A stretch of 64,000 nucleotides of DNA, from contig NZ_FXWM01000001.1 of the NCBI RefSeq assembly GCF_900177675.1, positions 691,001 through 755,000 on the forward strand, given 5' to 3'. This document shows, in pieces, positions 8,698 through 17,056 of the stretch; position 1 is the first letter of the stretch; each line of letters opens with the position of its first letter. The position numbers were made by a program, and so were the translations under genes. The DNA is from Bacillus sp. OV166. Lineage in GTDB: Bacteria > Bacillota > Bacilli > Bacillales > Cytobacillaceae. The notes beneath the pieces were generated by a model. The model saw only the letters and a program-made list of their open reading frames with translations. It was not told the DNA's origin and ran no database searches.

Positions 8698-9213
8698 ATG
8701 ATTCGAATTGTGATTGCTGAGGATCAGGAAATGCTGCTAGGGGCAATTGGTTCTCTCCTCAATTTGGAAGAGGATATGGAAGTAGTCGGGCAGGCGAGCA
8801 ATGGGGAAGAGGCCCTTGCACTAGTGCACCGGTTGCAGCCGGATGTTTGTATCATGGATATTGAGATGCCTGAAATGAGCGGTCTTGAGGCAGCTGAGTC
8901 TTTAAAGGCATTTGGTTGTAAGGTTATAATCCTAACAACCTTTGCCAGGAGTGGGTATTATGGAAGGGCCTTACAAGCGGATGTAAGCGGGTATTTATTG
9001 AAGGATAGCCCGAGTGAGGAATTAGCAGGATCGATTCGCAGCATCATCAATGGACAGCGAATATACTGCCCCGAACTAATCGATGAAGACTCAAACCAAA
9101 ACGAACAGAACATCGAAGAGTTCCAACCGCTAGCCGAGAGAAAGACAAAAATTAGCACAGTCAGAAATTACCTGACAACCATCCTAGATAGAATAAAATT
9201 ACCAACAGGTTAA
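8698..9213 (+). CDS. desR: DesR response regulator, DNA-binding domain truncated
   Basis: 171 residues against about 199 in B. subtilis DesR. The receiver domain (1-120) is intact, with acidic pocket E8/D9, phospho-acceptor D54 (CIMDIEMPEM) and a KDSPSEELA segment. After residue ~145 the LuxR/NarL helix-turn-helix is damaged: PLAERKTKISTVRNYLTTIL runs on where about 20 residues, including the scaffold and first HTH helix, should be, and the last ~15 residues are lost. The coding end runs straight into a GGTGTCAGGCACC hairpin. No desK lies in the 82-bp gap after des. The protein probably cannot bind DNA normally; sequestering a phosphate or partner is possible. Confidence 0.85.
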   Translation: MIRIVIAEDQEMLLGAIGSLLNLEEDMEVVGQASNGEEALALVHRLQPDVCIMDIEMPEMSGLEAAESLKAFGCKVIILTTFARSGYYGRALQADVSGYLLKDSPSEELAGSIRSIINGQRIYCPELIDEDSNQNEQNIEEFQPLAERKTKISTVRNYLTTILDRIKLPTG

Positions 9214-9220
9214 AAAATAA

Positions 9221-9263
9221 GGTGTCAGGCACCATGTGAAATCTTCACATGGTGCCTGACACC
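9221..9263. terminator. GGTGTCAGGCACC hairpin terminator between desR and rnj
   Basis: A 20-bp perfect stem (9221-9240/9244-9263) with a 3-nt loop and T runs on both sides ends both convergent genes. Its outer 13 bp are the dispersed GGTGTCAGGCACC motif found at several other intergenic sites in the window. Confidence 0.92.
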
Positions 9264-9274
9264 ATTTTTTTGTT

Positions 9275-10948
9275 TTAAATTTCAATAATAATAGGGAGGA
9301 TCATTGGCTTTCTCTTTGTTTGGGTGAATACATATTGTCCGACTGATTTTTTTATGTTTTGTTTGATTACATTCCATTGCCGGATATTCTCACTTTGCAG
9401 GTCATTTATGGTTTTCTTAGCAAGGCGGTTAATCTCTTTTAGGAGTTCATCCGAATTTCTTGCGTACACGAAACCACGTGTAATGGTGTCAGGTCCGGAT
9501 ATAATCCTTCGGTCACCTTTATTAATGGTTATTACAATTACGAGCATGCCATCCTCAGAAAGCTGTTTACGGTCTCGTAGCACAATGTCCCCGACATCGC
9601 CAACGCCCATCCCGTCCACATAGGTATCTCCTGCTGGAATCGACCGAGTCTGACGGGCCACCTGGTTTTCAACATCGACGACATCACCATTTTTGATAAT
9701 GAAGGTATTTCCCTTCTCAACTCCAACGGACTCGGCTAACAACCGGTGGTGATGCAGCATTCGATATTCACCGTGAATCGGAATGAAATAGGTCGGCTTC
9801 ATTAAGGTAAGCATCAGTTTTAAATCTTCCTGATAGCCATGACCGGACACATGCATACCCGTTGAACTTCCGGATCCATAGATAACTTTGGCGCCCAGTT
9901 GAAATAAATTGTCAATGATCCGAGAAACGTCCTTTTCATTTCCCGGTATTGGAGATGCTGCTAAAATAACCGTGTCTCCAGGATAAACGGATACATCGCG
10001 GAAATTTCCGCTAGCGAGACGAGCAAGGGCAGCCATTTGCTCCCCTTGACTACCCGTACAAAGGATGACCACCTTTTCAGGAGAAAGTCGATCAACTTCG
10101 CGTGGTTCAATGATCATCCCATCAGGAATGGTTAAATAACCACGCTCAATCGCAACTGAGACCACATTTACCATACTCCGGCCAAGGAGCGCGATCTTTC
10201 TATTGGCCTTTATCGCCGCGGCAACCACTTGTTGAACACGATTCACATTCGATGCAAAAGTGGAGATAAAGATTTTCCCGTCAGCTTTCATAAAGGCCTC
10301 ATCCAAATTGTCACCAATCATTTGCTCAGACGGTGTTAGTCCCTTACGCTCAGCATTGGTACTTTCAGATAATAAAACTAACACACCTTGCTGACCAATA
10401 TCGGCCATTTTATGAATATCTGAATGTTGATTATTCACAGGTGTTAAGTCAAATTTGAAGTCACCGGTATGAACGACATTACCTTCAGGTGTATGAAAGA
10501 CAATACCGAGACAATCAGGAATACTATGGCTTACCCTGAAAAAGGATACAGTGGTTTCTCCAAACTCAAGTTTTGAATTAGAATCAATCGTCATGAGCTT
10601 CGTGTTTCCGTGAAGTCGATGCTCGTCAATTTTTAATTCAATTAGCCCAAGTGTAAAATGGGTAGCGTAGATAGGGATATTCAATTTTCTTAAGATATAA
10701 GGAATACCGCCAATATGATCTTCGTGCCCATGGGTCACAATTAGAGCACGGATCTTCTCCTGATTTTCTTCCAAGTAAGTAATATCGGGGATAATCAAAT
10801 CAATGCCTAACAAACTTTCATCTGGAAATTTACCGCCGCAGTCAACTATAAAGATATCTTCAGCGTATTGAACCACATACATATTTTTACCGATTTCATT
10901 TATGCCGCCTAAAGAGAAAATGGATAATGTACTATCATTCGTTCGCAA
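9275..10948 (-). CDS. RNase J family ribonuclease
   Basis: A 557-residue metallo-beta-lactamase/beta-CASP ribonuclease of the RNase J group (5'-3' exo- and endonuclease of mRNA and rRNA decay). The metal-binding motif HGHEDHIGG (H73, H75, D77, H78) is complete, with HSIPD, HTGDFKFD, the beta-CASP region, SGHGYQEDLK, PIHGEYRM and the C-terminal KRKPMILPIIIEI ending. B. subtilis RNase J2 lies next to dapA but has the degenerate HGHDENIGG; this copy sits next to dapA yet has the J1-like intact site. It could be a third paralogue. A strong terminator separates it from dapA, so it probably has its own promoter. Confidence 0.92.
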   Translation of the reverse strand: MRTNDSTLSIFSLGGINEIGKNMYVVQYAEDIFIVDCGGKFPDESLLGIDLIIPDITYLEENQEKIRALIVTHGHEDHIGGIPYILRKLNIPIYATHFTLGLIELKIDEHRLHGNTKLMTIDSNSKLEFGETTVSFFRVSHSIPDCLGIVFHTPEGNVVHTGDFKFDLTPVNNQHSDIHKMADIGQQGVLVLLSESTNAERKGLTPSEQMIGDNLDEAFMKADGKIFISTFASNVNRVQQVVAAAIKANRKIALLGRSMVNVVSVAIERGYLTIPDGMIIEPREVDRLSPEKVVILCTGSQGEQMAALARLASGNFRDVSVYPGDTVILAASPIPGNEKDVSRIIDNLFQLGAKVIYGSGSSTGMHVSGHGYQEDLKLMLTLMKPTYFIPIHGEYRMLHHHRLLAESVGVEKGNTFIIKNGDVVDVENQVARQTRSIPAGDTYVDGMGVGDVGDIVLRDRKQLSEDGMLVIVITINKGDRRIISGPDTITRGFVYARNSDELLKEINRLAKKTINDLQSENIRQWNVIKQNIKKSVGQYVFTQTKRKPMILPIIIEI

Positions 10949-11050
10949 AGTAAAATCCTCCTTAACCCAAGTAAATAAGAATAGTATGCCCCTTTGGATT
11001 TACTTTATCGGAAGGAGAGAGGTAAAACTTTTGTCGACCATCAAAAAAAA

Positions 11051-11086
11051 CTGCCACAAACCCTGTTTTATTGAGGTTTGTGGCAG
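11051..11086 (-). terminator. Terminator after dapA
   Basis: CTGCCACAAACC and GGTTTGTGGCAG form a 12-bp stem, followed by eight T residues on the minus strand. It lies between dapA and the RNase J gene. Confidence 0.93.
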
Positions 11087-11108
11087 CTTGTTTTTATCGG
11101 TGGATTAA

Positions 11109-11999
11109 TTATATTAATACTTTAACATTGCTCGCTGGTAGAACACCTTGTAGTGCTCTTTGCTCTTCGGTGGTTAATGGGAGCAATGGCAGGCGAAGAC
11201 CTCCAACGTTCACTCCATTCATATTCAATGCGGCTTTTACCGGTGCTGGGTTTGGTGCCGCAAATAATGCTTTCATAATCGGGAGAAGACGGCGATGGGC
11301 ACTAGCTGCATCTTGGACATTCCCATTTTTAAAATGATTAATCATTTCTTGTATTTCATTACCAATGACATGGGAAGCAACGGAAACCACTCCAGCTCCA
11401 CCAATGGCTAAAACCGGCAATGCTAAGCCATCATCACCACTATAAAGGGTAAAATCACTTGGTGCTTGGCTAATAATTTCAGCCATAGCATCTAAGTTAC
11501 CGCTTGCTTCTTTTAAGGCGACAATATTTGGAATCTGTGAAAGTCGAACAATGGTCTCTACCGACAGGTTGACCACACTTCGGCCGGGGATATTATAAAG
11601 CATAATCGGTAATGGTGTAGATTCAGCAATCGCTTTGAAGTGCTGATACATGCCCTCTTGGGATGGTTTGTTGTAATAAGGAGCAACAAGCATAATCCCA
11701 TCGACTCCTGTTTCTTCAGCCAGCTTTGTTAAGCTGATGGAAGCTCTCGTGTTATTGGAGCCAGTTCCAGCGATAACCGGAACTCTTCCATTGACAGCGT
11801 CGACAACAAATTTAAATAAAGCGACTTTTTCTTCCGTTGTTAATGTAGGAGATTCTCCGGTTGTACCAGCAACTACGATTCCATCGGTACCATTTTCAAT
11901 TAAATAATCAACAAGTGTTCTAGTCGCGTTAAAATCTATTTCACCATTTTGATCAAATGGTGTAACCATAGCGGTTAAAACTTGGCCAAAATTCATCAT
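11109..11999 (-). CDS. dapA: 4-hydroxy-tetrahydrodipicolinate synthase DapA
   Basis: A 296-residue TIM-barrel aldolase that condenses pyruvate with aspartate semialdehyde in the lysine/diaminopimelate pathway. Key residues are visible: GTTGESPTL (Thr46/Thr47), Tyr135 in YNIPGR, and the Schiff-base Lys163 in ALKEASG. Length matches the family. Two adjacent ATG codons (11999, 11996) follow GGGTGAG. Upstream is a lysine riboswitch with its own terminator, so this copy is expected to be lysine-repressed. In B. subtilis the main dapA sits in the asd-dapG-dapA operon without such a riboswitch, so this may be a second, lysine-specific copy. Confidence 0.95.
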   Translation of the reverse strand: MMNFGQVLTAMVTPFDQNGEIDFNATRTLVDYLIENGTDGIVVAGTTGESPTLTTEEKVALFKFVVDAVNGRVPVIAGTGSNNTRASISLTKLAEETGVDGIMLVAPYYNKPSQEGMYQHFKAIAESTPLPIMLYNIPGRSVVNLSVETIVRLSQIPNIVALKEASGNLDAMAEIISQAPSDFTLYSGDDGLALPVLAIGGAGVVSVASHVIGNEIQEMINHFKNGNVQDAASAHRRLLPIMKALFAAPNPAPVKAALNMNGVNVGGLRLPLLPLTTEEQRALQGVLPASNVKVLI

Positions 12000-12072
12000 T
12001 TCTCACCCTTTAATTAAAATTTTTTTTAAAATTTAGAGGTGGGTAAGGCCATTCATAATTTAACGCAAAAAA

Positions 12073-12096
12073 GCAACAACGAGGGTTCGCTGTTGC
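12073..12096 (-). terminator. Riboswitch-controlled terminator of dapA
   Basis: On the minus strand GCAACAGCGA pairs with TCGTTGTTGC across a 4-nt loop and is followed by a T run. It lies between the lysine riboswitch and the dapA start, as expected for transcription attenuation. Confidence 0.9.
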
Positions 12097-12129
12097 AGTA
12101 GAAACATAAAAAAAATAAGTTCCCGTGCG

Positions 12130-12310
12130 TAAGATAGCCCTCCATATAGTTTCCTATATGACAGTTCTGTATTTTTTCAATAGCAGAACCAGCTTCAAGA
12201 CCAATGAGATTCATTGAAGCTTCGGCAAATTCCCCTTTTCACAATCATCATTGGACCTCATTATCCTCCTATTGTGTACTCATGGTCTTTGCGCCTCTAT
12301 CCTCACTTCA
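12130..12310 (-). ncRNA. Lysine riboswitch (L box)
   Basis: The minus strand contains L-box landmarks in order: GAGGATAGAGGCGCAAAG at the 5' side, GAGTA, then GGGGAATTTGCCGAAGC, and TGGAGGGCTATC at the 3' side that can pair with the 5' GATAG. A terminator follows at 12073-12096. The known mechanism is that lysine binding to the aptamer lets the terminator form, switching off dapA. Boundaries are approximate. Confidence 0.9.
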
Positions 12311-12406
12311 AAAAACGTGAAGTAAGAAAATATATAATTGATAGTAAATATATCAGAATATTCCCTTTGGTTCAAGGGCAATTGGAACTTTATTTTAAAA
12401 TTCACA

Positions 12407-12601
12407 CTATATTTCTGCCGTTTCTAAACTCAGTTTATCCTTTTCAACTTCTAAGGCAGATACAATATAAGCAAACCCGTTCATAACAAAATAAATAACA
12501 TTAGATTGGACCCGTTCCTTTTCTCCCAAATAAGTATTTATGATAATACTGAAGGAAAAAAAGACAACAAATGATAATGCAATTTTATTAAAAATTATCA
12601 T
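12407..12601 (-). CDS. Small membrane protein, hypothetical
   Basis: 64 residues with one strongly hydrophobic segment near the N-terminus (about 5-24, IALSFVVFFSFSIII) and a Glu/Lys-rich C-terminus. The start ATG is preceded by AAAGGGG at suitable spacing. No family was recognised. It lies alone between the riboswitch leader and the MFS gene. It could also be a chance reading frame, since it is short and A+T-rich. Confidence 0.45.
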   Translation of the reverse strand: MIIFNKIALSFVVFFSFSIIINTYLGEKERVQSNVIYFVMNGFAYIVSALEVEKDKLSLETAEI

Positions 12602-12693
12602 GTCTACCGACCCCTTTAATTAGGATTCTTATGTTTATCATATTTGCTATAAACCGGTTTTATGCGTGCCTTCGATTGGCCGGTTACCTGAAG

Positions 12694-13908
12694 TCAATTA
12701 GGGTCGGGGGTTGGTCCAGTCATAATCGTCCTTCCTGAACGTTCTTTCTTGCCGTGTAAAAAATAGTAAAGAATTGAGGTTGCCAGAGCGACAATACCTA
12801 AGATGACATACAGGTTGCTAAAGCCGGTTAATGGAATAATAAATCCAAGGATATATGGACCGAATCCAAGTCCTGCATCAAGAAAGATAAAGAAAGTCGA
12901 TGTCGCCAAACCCATCCGATGGGGAGGCGTTACTTTAACGGCCACTGCTTGGGTGCTTGACTGCATGTTACCGAAACCAAGGCCAATTAGAACACCTGCT
13001 AGCAATAAAGTGATGCTGATACTAGCTGAACTTAACAGAAACAAGCCGACTGCTAAGAGGACAAAGCCCGGATACATAATAAAGTTTGCACCCTTCAGGT
13101 CCATTAAGCGGCCTGTGATCGGGCGTGATATCAATACTGCGATAGAATAGACTAGGAAGAAGAAACTCGCCGTACTAACTAAGTCAATTTCGATAGCATA
13201 GAAGTTAATAAAAGATAGAACGCTGGAATAACAAAAAGCTACTACCAGTGTAATGACAGCGATGGGCAGTGCCTTTGGCTCAATATAGTTGGAAAGCTTA
13301 AATCCTTTTACTTCAGCTATTTTTACAGATACAACTAATGGAGGCACATCAACAAAGAATGCTGTGATTAAACTAATTACCCCTAAAGCAAGGGAGAATA
13401 TAAAAATCATTTGGAAATCTGTATGTTGGGTCATATAGAGTCCGATGAATGGCCCGATAGCAGTAGCGAGTGTCGCACTCATGCTGAAGTAGCCGATCCC
13501 TTCCGCTTTTCGAGCAGCCGGGATAATCTGGGCCACAATCGTACCTGTAGCAGTCCCCACCATTCCCCCTGCAATCCCGTGGAGTAAGCGGGTAATAAGC
13601 AGGAAGGTAATCCCGAAGTTCACAAAATACAAAAGAAGCGTCAAAATAAATAAAATGATACCAATGAATAACGTTTTCTTTCGGCCAATTGACTCAATAA
13701 ACCGGCCAATCACCAACCGGCCAATTAAAGACCCGACAATAAATATTCCTGTTACAAGCCCTGCTTGACTTGTAGAAGCACCAAATTCATCGACTGCATA
13801 AACACCGATGATTACGATTAATAAATAAAAGACTAAAGTTACGAAAAAATTGACCGTGGAAACAATGGTGAAATCCTTTGTCCACAGTTTAGCTCTAGGT
13901 TGAGTCAC
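12694..13908 (-). CDS. MFS efflux transporter
   Basis: A 404-residue major facilitator with about 12 membrane segments. The loop 2-3 signature GRFIESIGRKKTLF and the LLHGIAGGMVGTATGTIVAQ segment resemble drug or metabolite exporters of the DHA1 group. It starts at a GTG 13 bp after the MarR gene stop, and the pair likely forms an operon controlled by that regulator. Such MarR-MFS pairs usually export toxic compounds, but the substrate cannot be read from the sequence. Confidence 0.9.
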   Translation of the reverse strand: MTQPRAKLWTKDFTIVSTVNFFVTLVFYLLIVIIGVYAVDEFGASTSQAGLVTGIFIVGSLIGRLVIGRFIESIGRKKTLFIGIILFILTLLLYFVNFGITFLLITRLLHGIAGGMVGTATGTIVAQIIPAARKAEGIGYFSMSATLATAIGPFIGLYMTQHTDFQMIFIFSLALGVISLITAFFVDVPPLVVSVKIAEVKGFKLSNYIEPKALPIAVITLVVAFCYSSVLSFINFYAIEIDLVSTASFFFLVYSIAVLISRPITGRLMDLKGANFIMYPGFVLLAVGLFLLSSASISITLLLAGVLIGLGFGNMQSSTQAVAVKVTPPHRMGLATSTFFIFLDAGLGFGPYILGFIIPLTGFSNLYVILGIVALATSILYYFLHGKKERSGRTIMTGPTPDPN

Positions 13909-13921
13909 TTATTAAAACCCC

Positions 13922-14350
13922 TTATTTAATAATATTTTTACGAATTTCCCCCATAATGCGGATGGCCTCGAGCTGTTCATGCTCTGAGATGCCTTTTAAA
14001 ATGTCCGTTTCATACTGATCAATCGTCACACGGACTTCCGTATATACTTTTCTCCCAAGCTCTGTCAGCTGTGTTCTCTTTTCACGTTTATCATTGCTCG
14101 GAACCTGCTCGACATAGCCCAATTCTTCCAAGCGGTTCATGGTCCGGGTGACAGTGGGCTTCTCTACATATAAATAATGAGAGAGTTCCACTAGCGTTGC
14201 TGAGCCATTATTGAATAAGTAGTAAAAAATCGACCATTGCGCTCTATGGAGATGATGCTCGGCGAGATGAATATTAAGTTTATTCTCGAACGGACGGTAC
14301 AACATCAGTAATTGGTGGAAAAATTTTTGAGAAGTATTTATTTGAAACAC
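13922..14350 (-). CDS. MarR-family transcriptional regulator
   Basis: 142 residues with the winged helix-turn-helix of the MarR family: helix pair ATLVELSHYLYVEKPTVTRT, wing LGYVEQVPSNDKREKRTQLT with the conserved DKR, and flanking dimerisation helices. It is the first gene of a two-gene operon with an MFS exporter. An inverted repeat over its own promoter (14378-14396) suggests autorepression released by an exported compound. RBS is AAGGGGTG. Confidence 0.93.
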   Translation of the reverse strand: MFQINTSQKFFHQLLMLYRPFENKLNIHLAEHHLHRAQWSIFYYLFNNGSATLVELSHYLYVEKPTVTRTMNRLEELGYVEQVPSNDKREKRTQLTELGRKVYTEVRVTIDQYETDILKGISEHEQLEAIRIMGEIRKNIIK

Positions 14351-14377
14351 CCCTTGTTAAATGGTTAGTTAGAGTAA

Positions 14378-14396
14378 TAATTACCTTGGGTAACTA
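14378..14396. promoter_or_regulatory. Candidate MarR operator
   Basis: TAATTACC and GGTAACTA form an inverted repeat (7 of 8 positions matched) around 3 bases, 30-50 bp upstream of the marR start. A TATACT/TATAAT-like -10 region on the minus strand lies immediately upstream (14398-14408), so a bound repressor would block transcription. Confidence 0.6.
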
Positions 14397-14452
14397 TTAT
14401 AGTATAACAGAAATGATAATAAAATGTCTAATGTTAGAGGTGGGGTGATACT

Positions 14453-14660
14453 AATCAAACGTTTGATTGGGACGGGATGAGGCCTTGGTGTATATGGATT
14501 TTTGGGGTAAAGACTTTTTCTGGATAATATAATCAAACGATTGATTAAAAGGGCCTGAGTCCTTGGTGTATAAGGTTTTTATGAGGTGGGTAATTTTTTA
14601 TGAAAAAAAACTAATCAAACGTTTGATTAAATGTGGATGAAGCCTTGGTATTGCTCTATT
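14453..14660. repeat. Three ~80-bp tandem repeats each led by a 16-bp palindrome
   Basis: AATCAAACGTTTGATT occurs at 14453-14468 and 14613-14628, with the variant AATCAAACGATTGATT at 14531-14546. Each copy is followed after about 10-15 bases by a similar sequence (GGCCTTGGTGTAT, GTCCTTGGTGTAT, AGCCTTGGTATT). The repeat interval is 78-82 bp. It lies between the methyltransferase stop and the MarR promoter. It may be an operator cluster or a decayed repeat element. Confidence 0.75.
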
Positions 14661-14668
14661 TTTTCCTA

Positions 14669-15421
14669 TTAGTTATTTCGATACAAATACAGACCAAATC
14701 CTAAGGTATCTCTGCCCCATGTCAAATAGGTCCGGCGCCATGTGCGAATTCGCTGCAGCATCGCTTCACAATCGGGGTCATCTGGATTTTCAAGACAATA
14801 ATTCTCGACTGACATCGAATAAAGCCATTCGTAATCATCCCAGTCATCTGCATTAGCAACATAAGACCAAAGTGGGATTAAACCTAATTCTTCACCAGCC
14901 TTAACGGTATCCGCATGGCTTTTACATTCCGACTCGTCTGCACCGCCAAGCGCCTCTAAATATTCAGGACTGGGAGTCTGCTTCCAATAGCCTTCACCTA
15001 TTAAAATGTGGCCATTTTTCTTTACAAGACGTTTTAGTGTTTTTAGTGTAGGTTCCAGTCCGCCCAAGGCATGGGTAGATCCGATACAAATCCCAAAATC
15101 ATACCCGTCTGGATCACATCTCTCAACCGCCGTGCTGGCATCTTCCACGATAAACTCAATACTGCCTTCAGGAATTCTAGTGCTTGCATTCCGCTTCGCT
15201 TCCTCAATGGACCCGTCATACAATTCTATTGCAGTGGAGGTAACCTGGTAGTTTTCCACCAACCGAATTAACAATTCGCATTTACCAGCCCCAATATCAA
15301 TCACCTTATCTGATGCTTTAGGCGATACAATTCCGAGCATCTTCATAATTTTTGCCTCGCTGATTGGATTACTAAATGCATGATTACGATGGGCAATAGC
15401 TGAAAATTTGTTTCTATTCAT
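14669..15421 (-). CDS. SAM-dependent methyltransferase, class I
   Basis: 250 residues with a Rossmann-like SAM-binding core: motif I VIDIGAGKCELL (about 40-51), an acidic residue at the end of strand 2 (AIELYDGS), the motif II region (FIVEDAST) and YDFGICIGSTHALGG. The C-terminal part is rich in Trp, Tyr and Asp (DDWDDYEWLYS). The group includes many small-molecule methylases; the acceptor is unknown. It is monocistronic with an upstream region shared with a 52-bp repeat array. Confidence 0.88.
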   Translation of the reverse strand: MNRNKFSAIAHRNHAFSNPISEAKIMKMLGIVSPKASDKVIDIGAGKCELLIRLVENYQVTSTAIELYDGSIEEAKRNASTRIPEGSIEFIVEDASTAVERCDPDGYDFGICIGSTHALGGLEPTLKTLKRLVKKNGHILIGEGYWKQTPSPEYLEALGGADESECKSHADTVKAGEELGLIPLWSYVANADDWDDYEWLYSMSVENYCLENPDDPDCEAMLQRIRTWRRTYLTWGRDTLGFGLYLYRNN

Positions 15422-15594
15422 GGATAATGTCTCCTTTTCTACGACAAGTGGATGTGGATTCTACCTAACGCTTTCCTATTTCATTTATTATCTTTATCCC
15501 TTGAATGTCAACATATTAATGTAATCTTTTTGTTATTGAAGACATCGAACCCCTTGAAGTTTATTTTCAACTATAATAAACCAAGCACTCGATT

Positions 15595-15750
15595 GGGAAG
15601 TAATTGTGCCCTTGAGTGCGGAAAAATAAGGTCAGCGGTAACAATTAGGGAGTAATTGTGCCCTTGAGTGCGGAAAAATAGGGTCAGCGGTAAAAATTAG
15701 GGAGTAATTGTGCTCCTGAGCGCGGAAAATTAGAAATAACGGTAACGATT
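15595..15750 (+). repeat. 52-bp tandem repeat array, locus C (3 units)
   Basis: Three consecutive 52-bp units (15595-15646, 15647-15698, 15699-15750) with the pattern GGGAGTAATTGTGCCCTTGA, then GCGGAAAAAT and CAGCGGTAA. Units 1 and 2 differ at only a few positions and unit 3 is more diverged. The pattern and period match arrays at 16849 and 57184. It lies upstream of the quinone oxidoreductase gene. No reading frame or spacer is present, so it is not a CRISPR. Confidence 0.95.
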
Positions 15751-15824
15751 ATTTGCATTACCCTTCACTATCTTATTTAATAAAAGCGAGTCATAAAAAT
15801 TTAAATAAGAATGAGGTAATTCAT

Positions 15825-16790
15825 TTGAAAGCACTTATGTTTAAAACATTTGGCGGCCCGGAAGTCCTCGAATATGGTGATATTGCGGAACCTGTGATTG
15901 GTCCGGACGAAATACTGCTAAGCATGAAAGCAATTGGTCTGAATTTTGCCGATATATATAGAAGAAAAGGAAACTATCATCTAGCCGGAGAGCCACCCTA
16001 TATCTTAGGGTATGAAGGGGCTGGAATCGTAGCAAAGACGGGATCCAATGTCCATGGTATCAGCATTGGTGACCGGATGGCATTTGCCGATGTACCTTAT
16101 GCAAACGCCGAGCAAGTAGCCGTTCCAGTTGAAAAAGCTATACCAGTGCCTGACACCATTTCATTTGCAGATGCGGCATCCGTATTGCTTCAAGGATTAA
16201 CGGCTCATTATTTAACGAAGGATAGCTATGCGGTGAAAAAGAATGATACCGTGTTGGTGCATGCTGCAGCAGGCGGTGTGGGGCAGCTTCTTGTTCAAAT
16301 TGTAAAATTACTTGGAGGCACGGCAATTGGCTTAACTTCTTCCTTTGAAAAAAGAGCTGCTGCAGTAAAGGCGGGTGCGGACCAAGTCTTTTTATATAAG
16401 GATAATTGGAAGGAACAAGTACTCGAGGAGACGAATGGCAAGGGCGTAGATGTGGTCTACGAATCAGTAGGTTCTACTCTTCAGGATAGCTTTGAGGTTA
16501 CTCGCACCGGTGGAACGGTCGTATTTTACGGAATGGCAGGGGGCGACCCAGCATTGGTTGACCCGAGAATGTTAATGGATACATCAAAAACCCTCGCAGG
16601 CGGGGACCTATGGAATGTGCTGACGTCCCGAGAAGAACGAATAGCTCGTTCAAATGAGCTGTTTCGGTGGGTGGAGGCAGGAAAATTAGTAGTTTCAGAA
16701 CCAACAGTCTTCCCGTTGCAGGATGGCCAAGAAGCACACCGCTATCTAGAAGGCCGTAAGAGCATGGGGAAAATTTTATTAATTCCATAA
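15825..16790 (+). CDS. NADPH:quinone oxidoreductase, zinc-independent MDR family
   Basis: About 321 residues. The N-terminal GroES-like domain (MKALMFKTFGGPEVLEYGDI start) and the Rossmann domain with the AAAGGVGQLLVQIVKLLG nucleotide-binding motif identify a Qor-type medium-chain reductase. The residues that bind catalytic zinc in alcohol dehydrogenases are absent. Such enzymes reduce quinones or alpha,beta-unsaturated carbonyls. The GAGGTAATTCAT sequence points to a TTG start at 15825; an ATG 72 bp upstream would overlap the repeat spacer and has no ribosome-binding site. It lies between two 52-bp repeat arrays. Confidence 0.9.
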   Translation: MKALMFKTFGGPEVLEYGDIAEPVIGPDEILLSMKAIGLNFADIYRRKGNYHLAGEPPYILGYEGAGIVAKTGSNVHGISIGDRMAFADVPYANAEQVAVPVEKAIPVPDTISFADAASVLLQGLTAHYLTKDSYAVKKNDTVLVHAAAGGVGQLLVQIVKLLGGTAIGLTSSFEKRAAAVKAGADQVFLYKDNWKEQVLEETNGKGVDVVYESVGSTLQDSFEVTRTGGTVVFYGMAGGDPALVDPRMLMDTSKTLAGGDLWNVLTSREERIARSNELFRWVEAGKLVVSEPTVFPLQDGQEAHRYLEGRKSMGKILLIP

Positions 16791-16848
16791 AGAGAAGGTG
16801 TTGTTCTTGTGCACCAAACTGGCTTCCGCAATCGGAACTGGCGCCAAA

Positions 16849-17056
16849 AGGAGCACTATGATGCCCGTCAATCATGAAAAAGGGCTGTAACGGTAACCAT
16901 AGGAGCACTATGATGCCCGTCAATCATGAAAAAGGGCTGTAACTGTAACCATAGGAGCACTATGATGCCCGCCAGCAGCGAAAAATGGTTGGAACGGTAA
17001 CCATAGGAGCACTATGATGCCCGTCAACCGTGAAAAAGGACGGTAACGGTAACCAT
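16849..17056 (+). repeat. 52-bp tandem repeat array, locus A (4 units)
   Basis: Four exact-length 52-bp units (16849-16900, 16901-16952, 16953-17004, 17005-17056), each starting AGGAGCACTATGATGCCCG and ending CGGTAACCAT or close to it. Units 1 and 2 differ at one base; units 3 and 4 vary in the middle. The array follows the quinone oxidoreductase stop. It shares period and pattern with the arrays at 15595 and 57184. Confidence 0.97.

Noticed and set aside
15452..15655. 67-codon frame upstream of the quinone oxidoreductase
   Set aside because: It runs into the repeat array, has no ribosome-binding site and no family pattern.
16145..16157. AGTGCCTGACACC inside the quinone oxidoreductase gene
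   Set aside because: The bases encode a conserved VPDTI stretch; it has no partner arm and is likely a coincidence.
16849..17056. 52-bp arrays as CRISPR
   Set aside because: The units are continuous with no spacers, and no cas gene is near.
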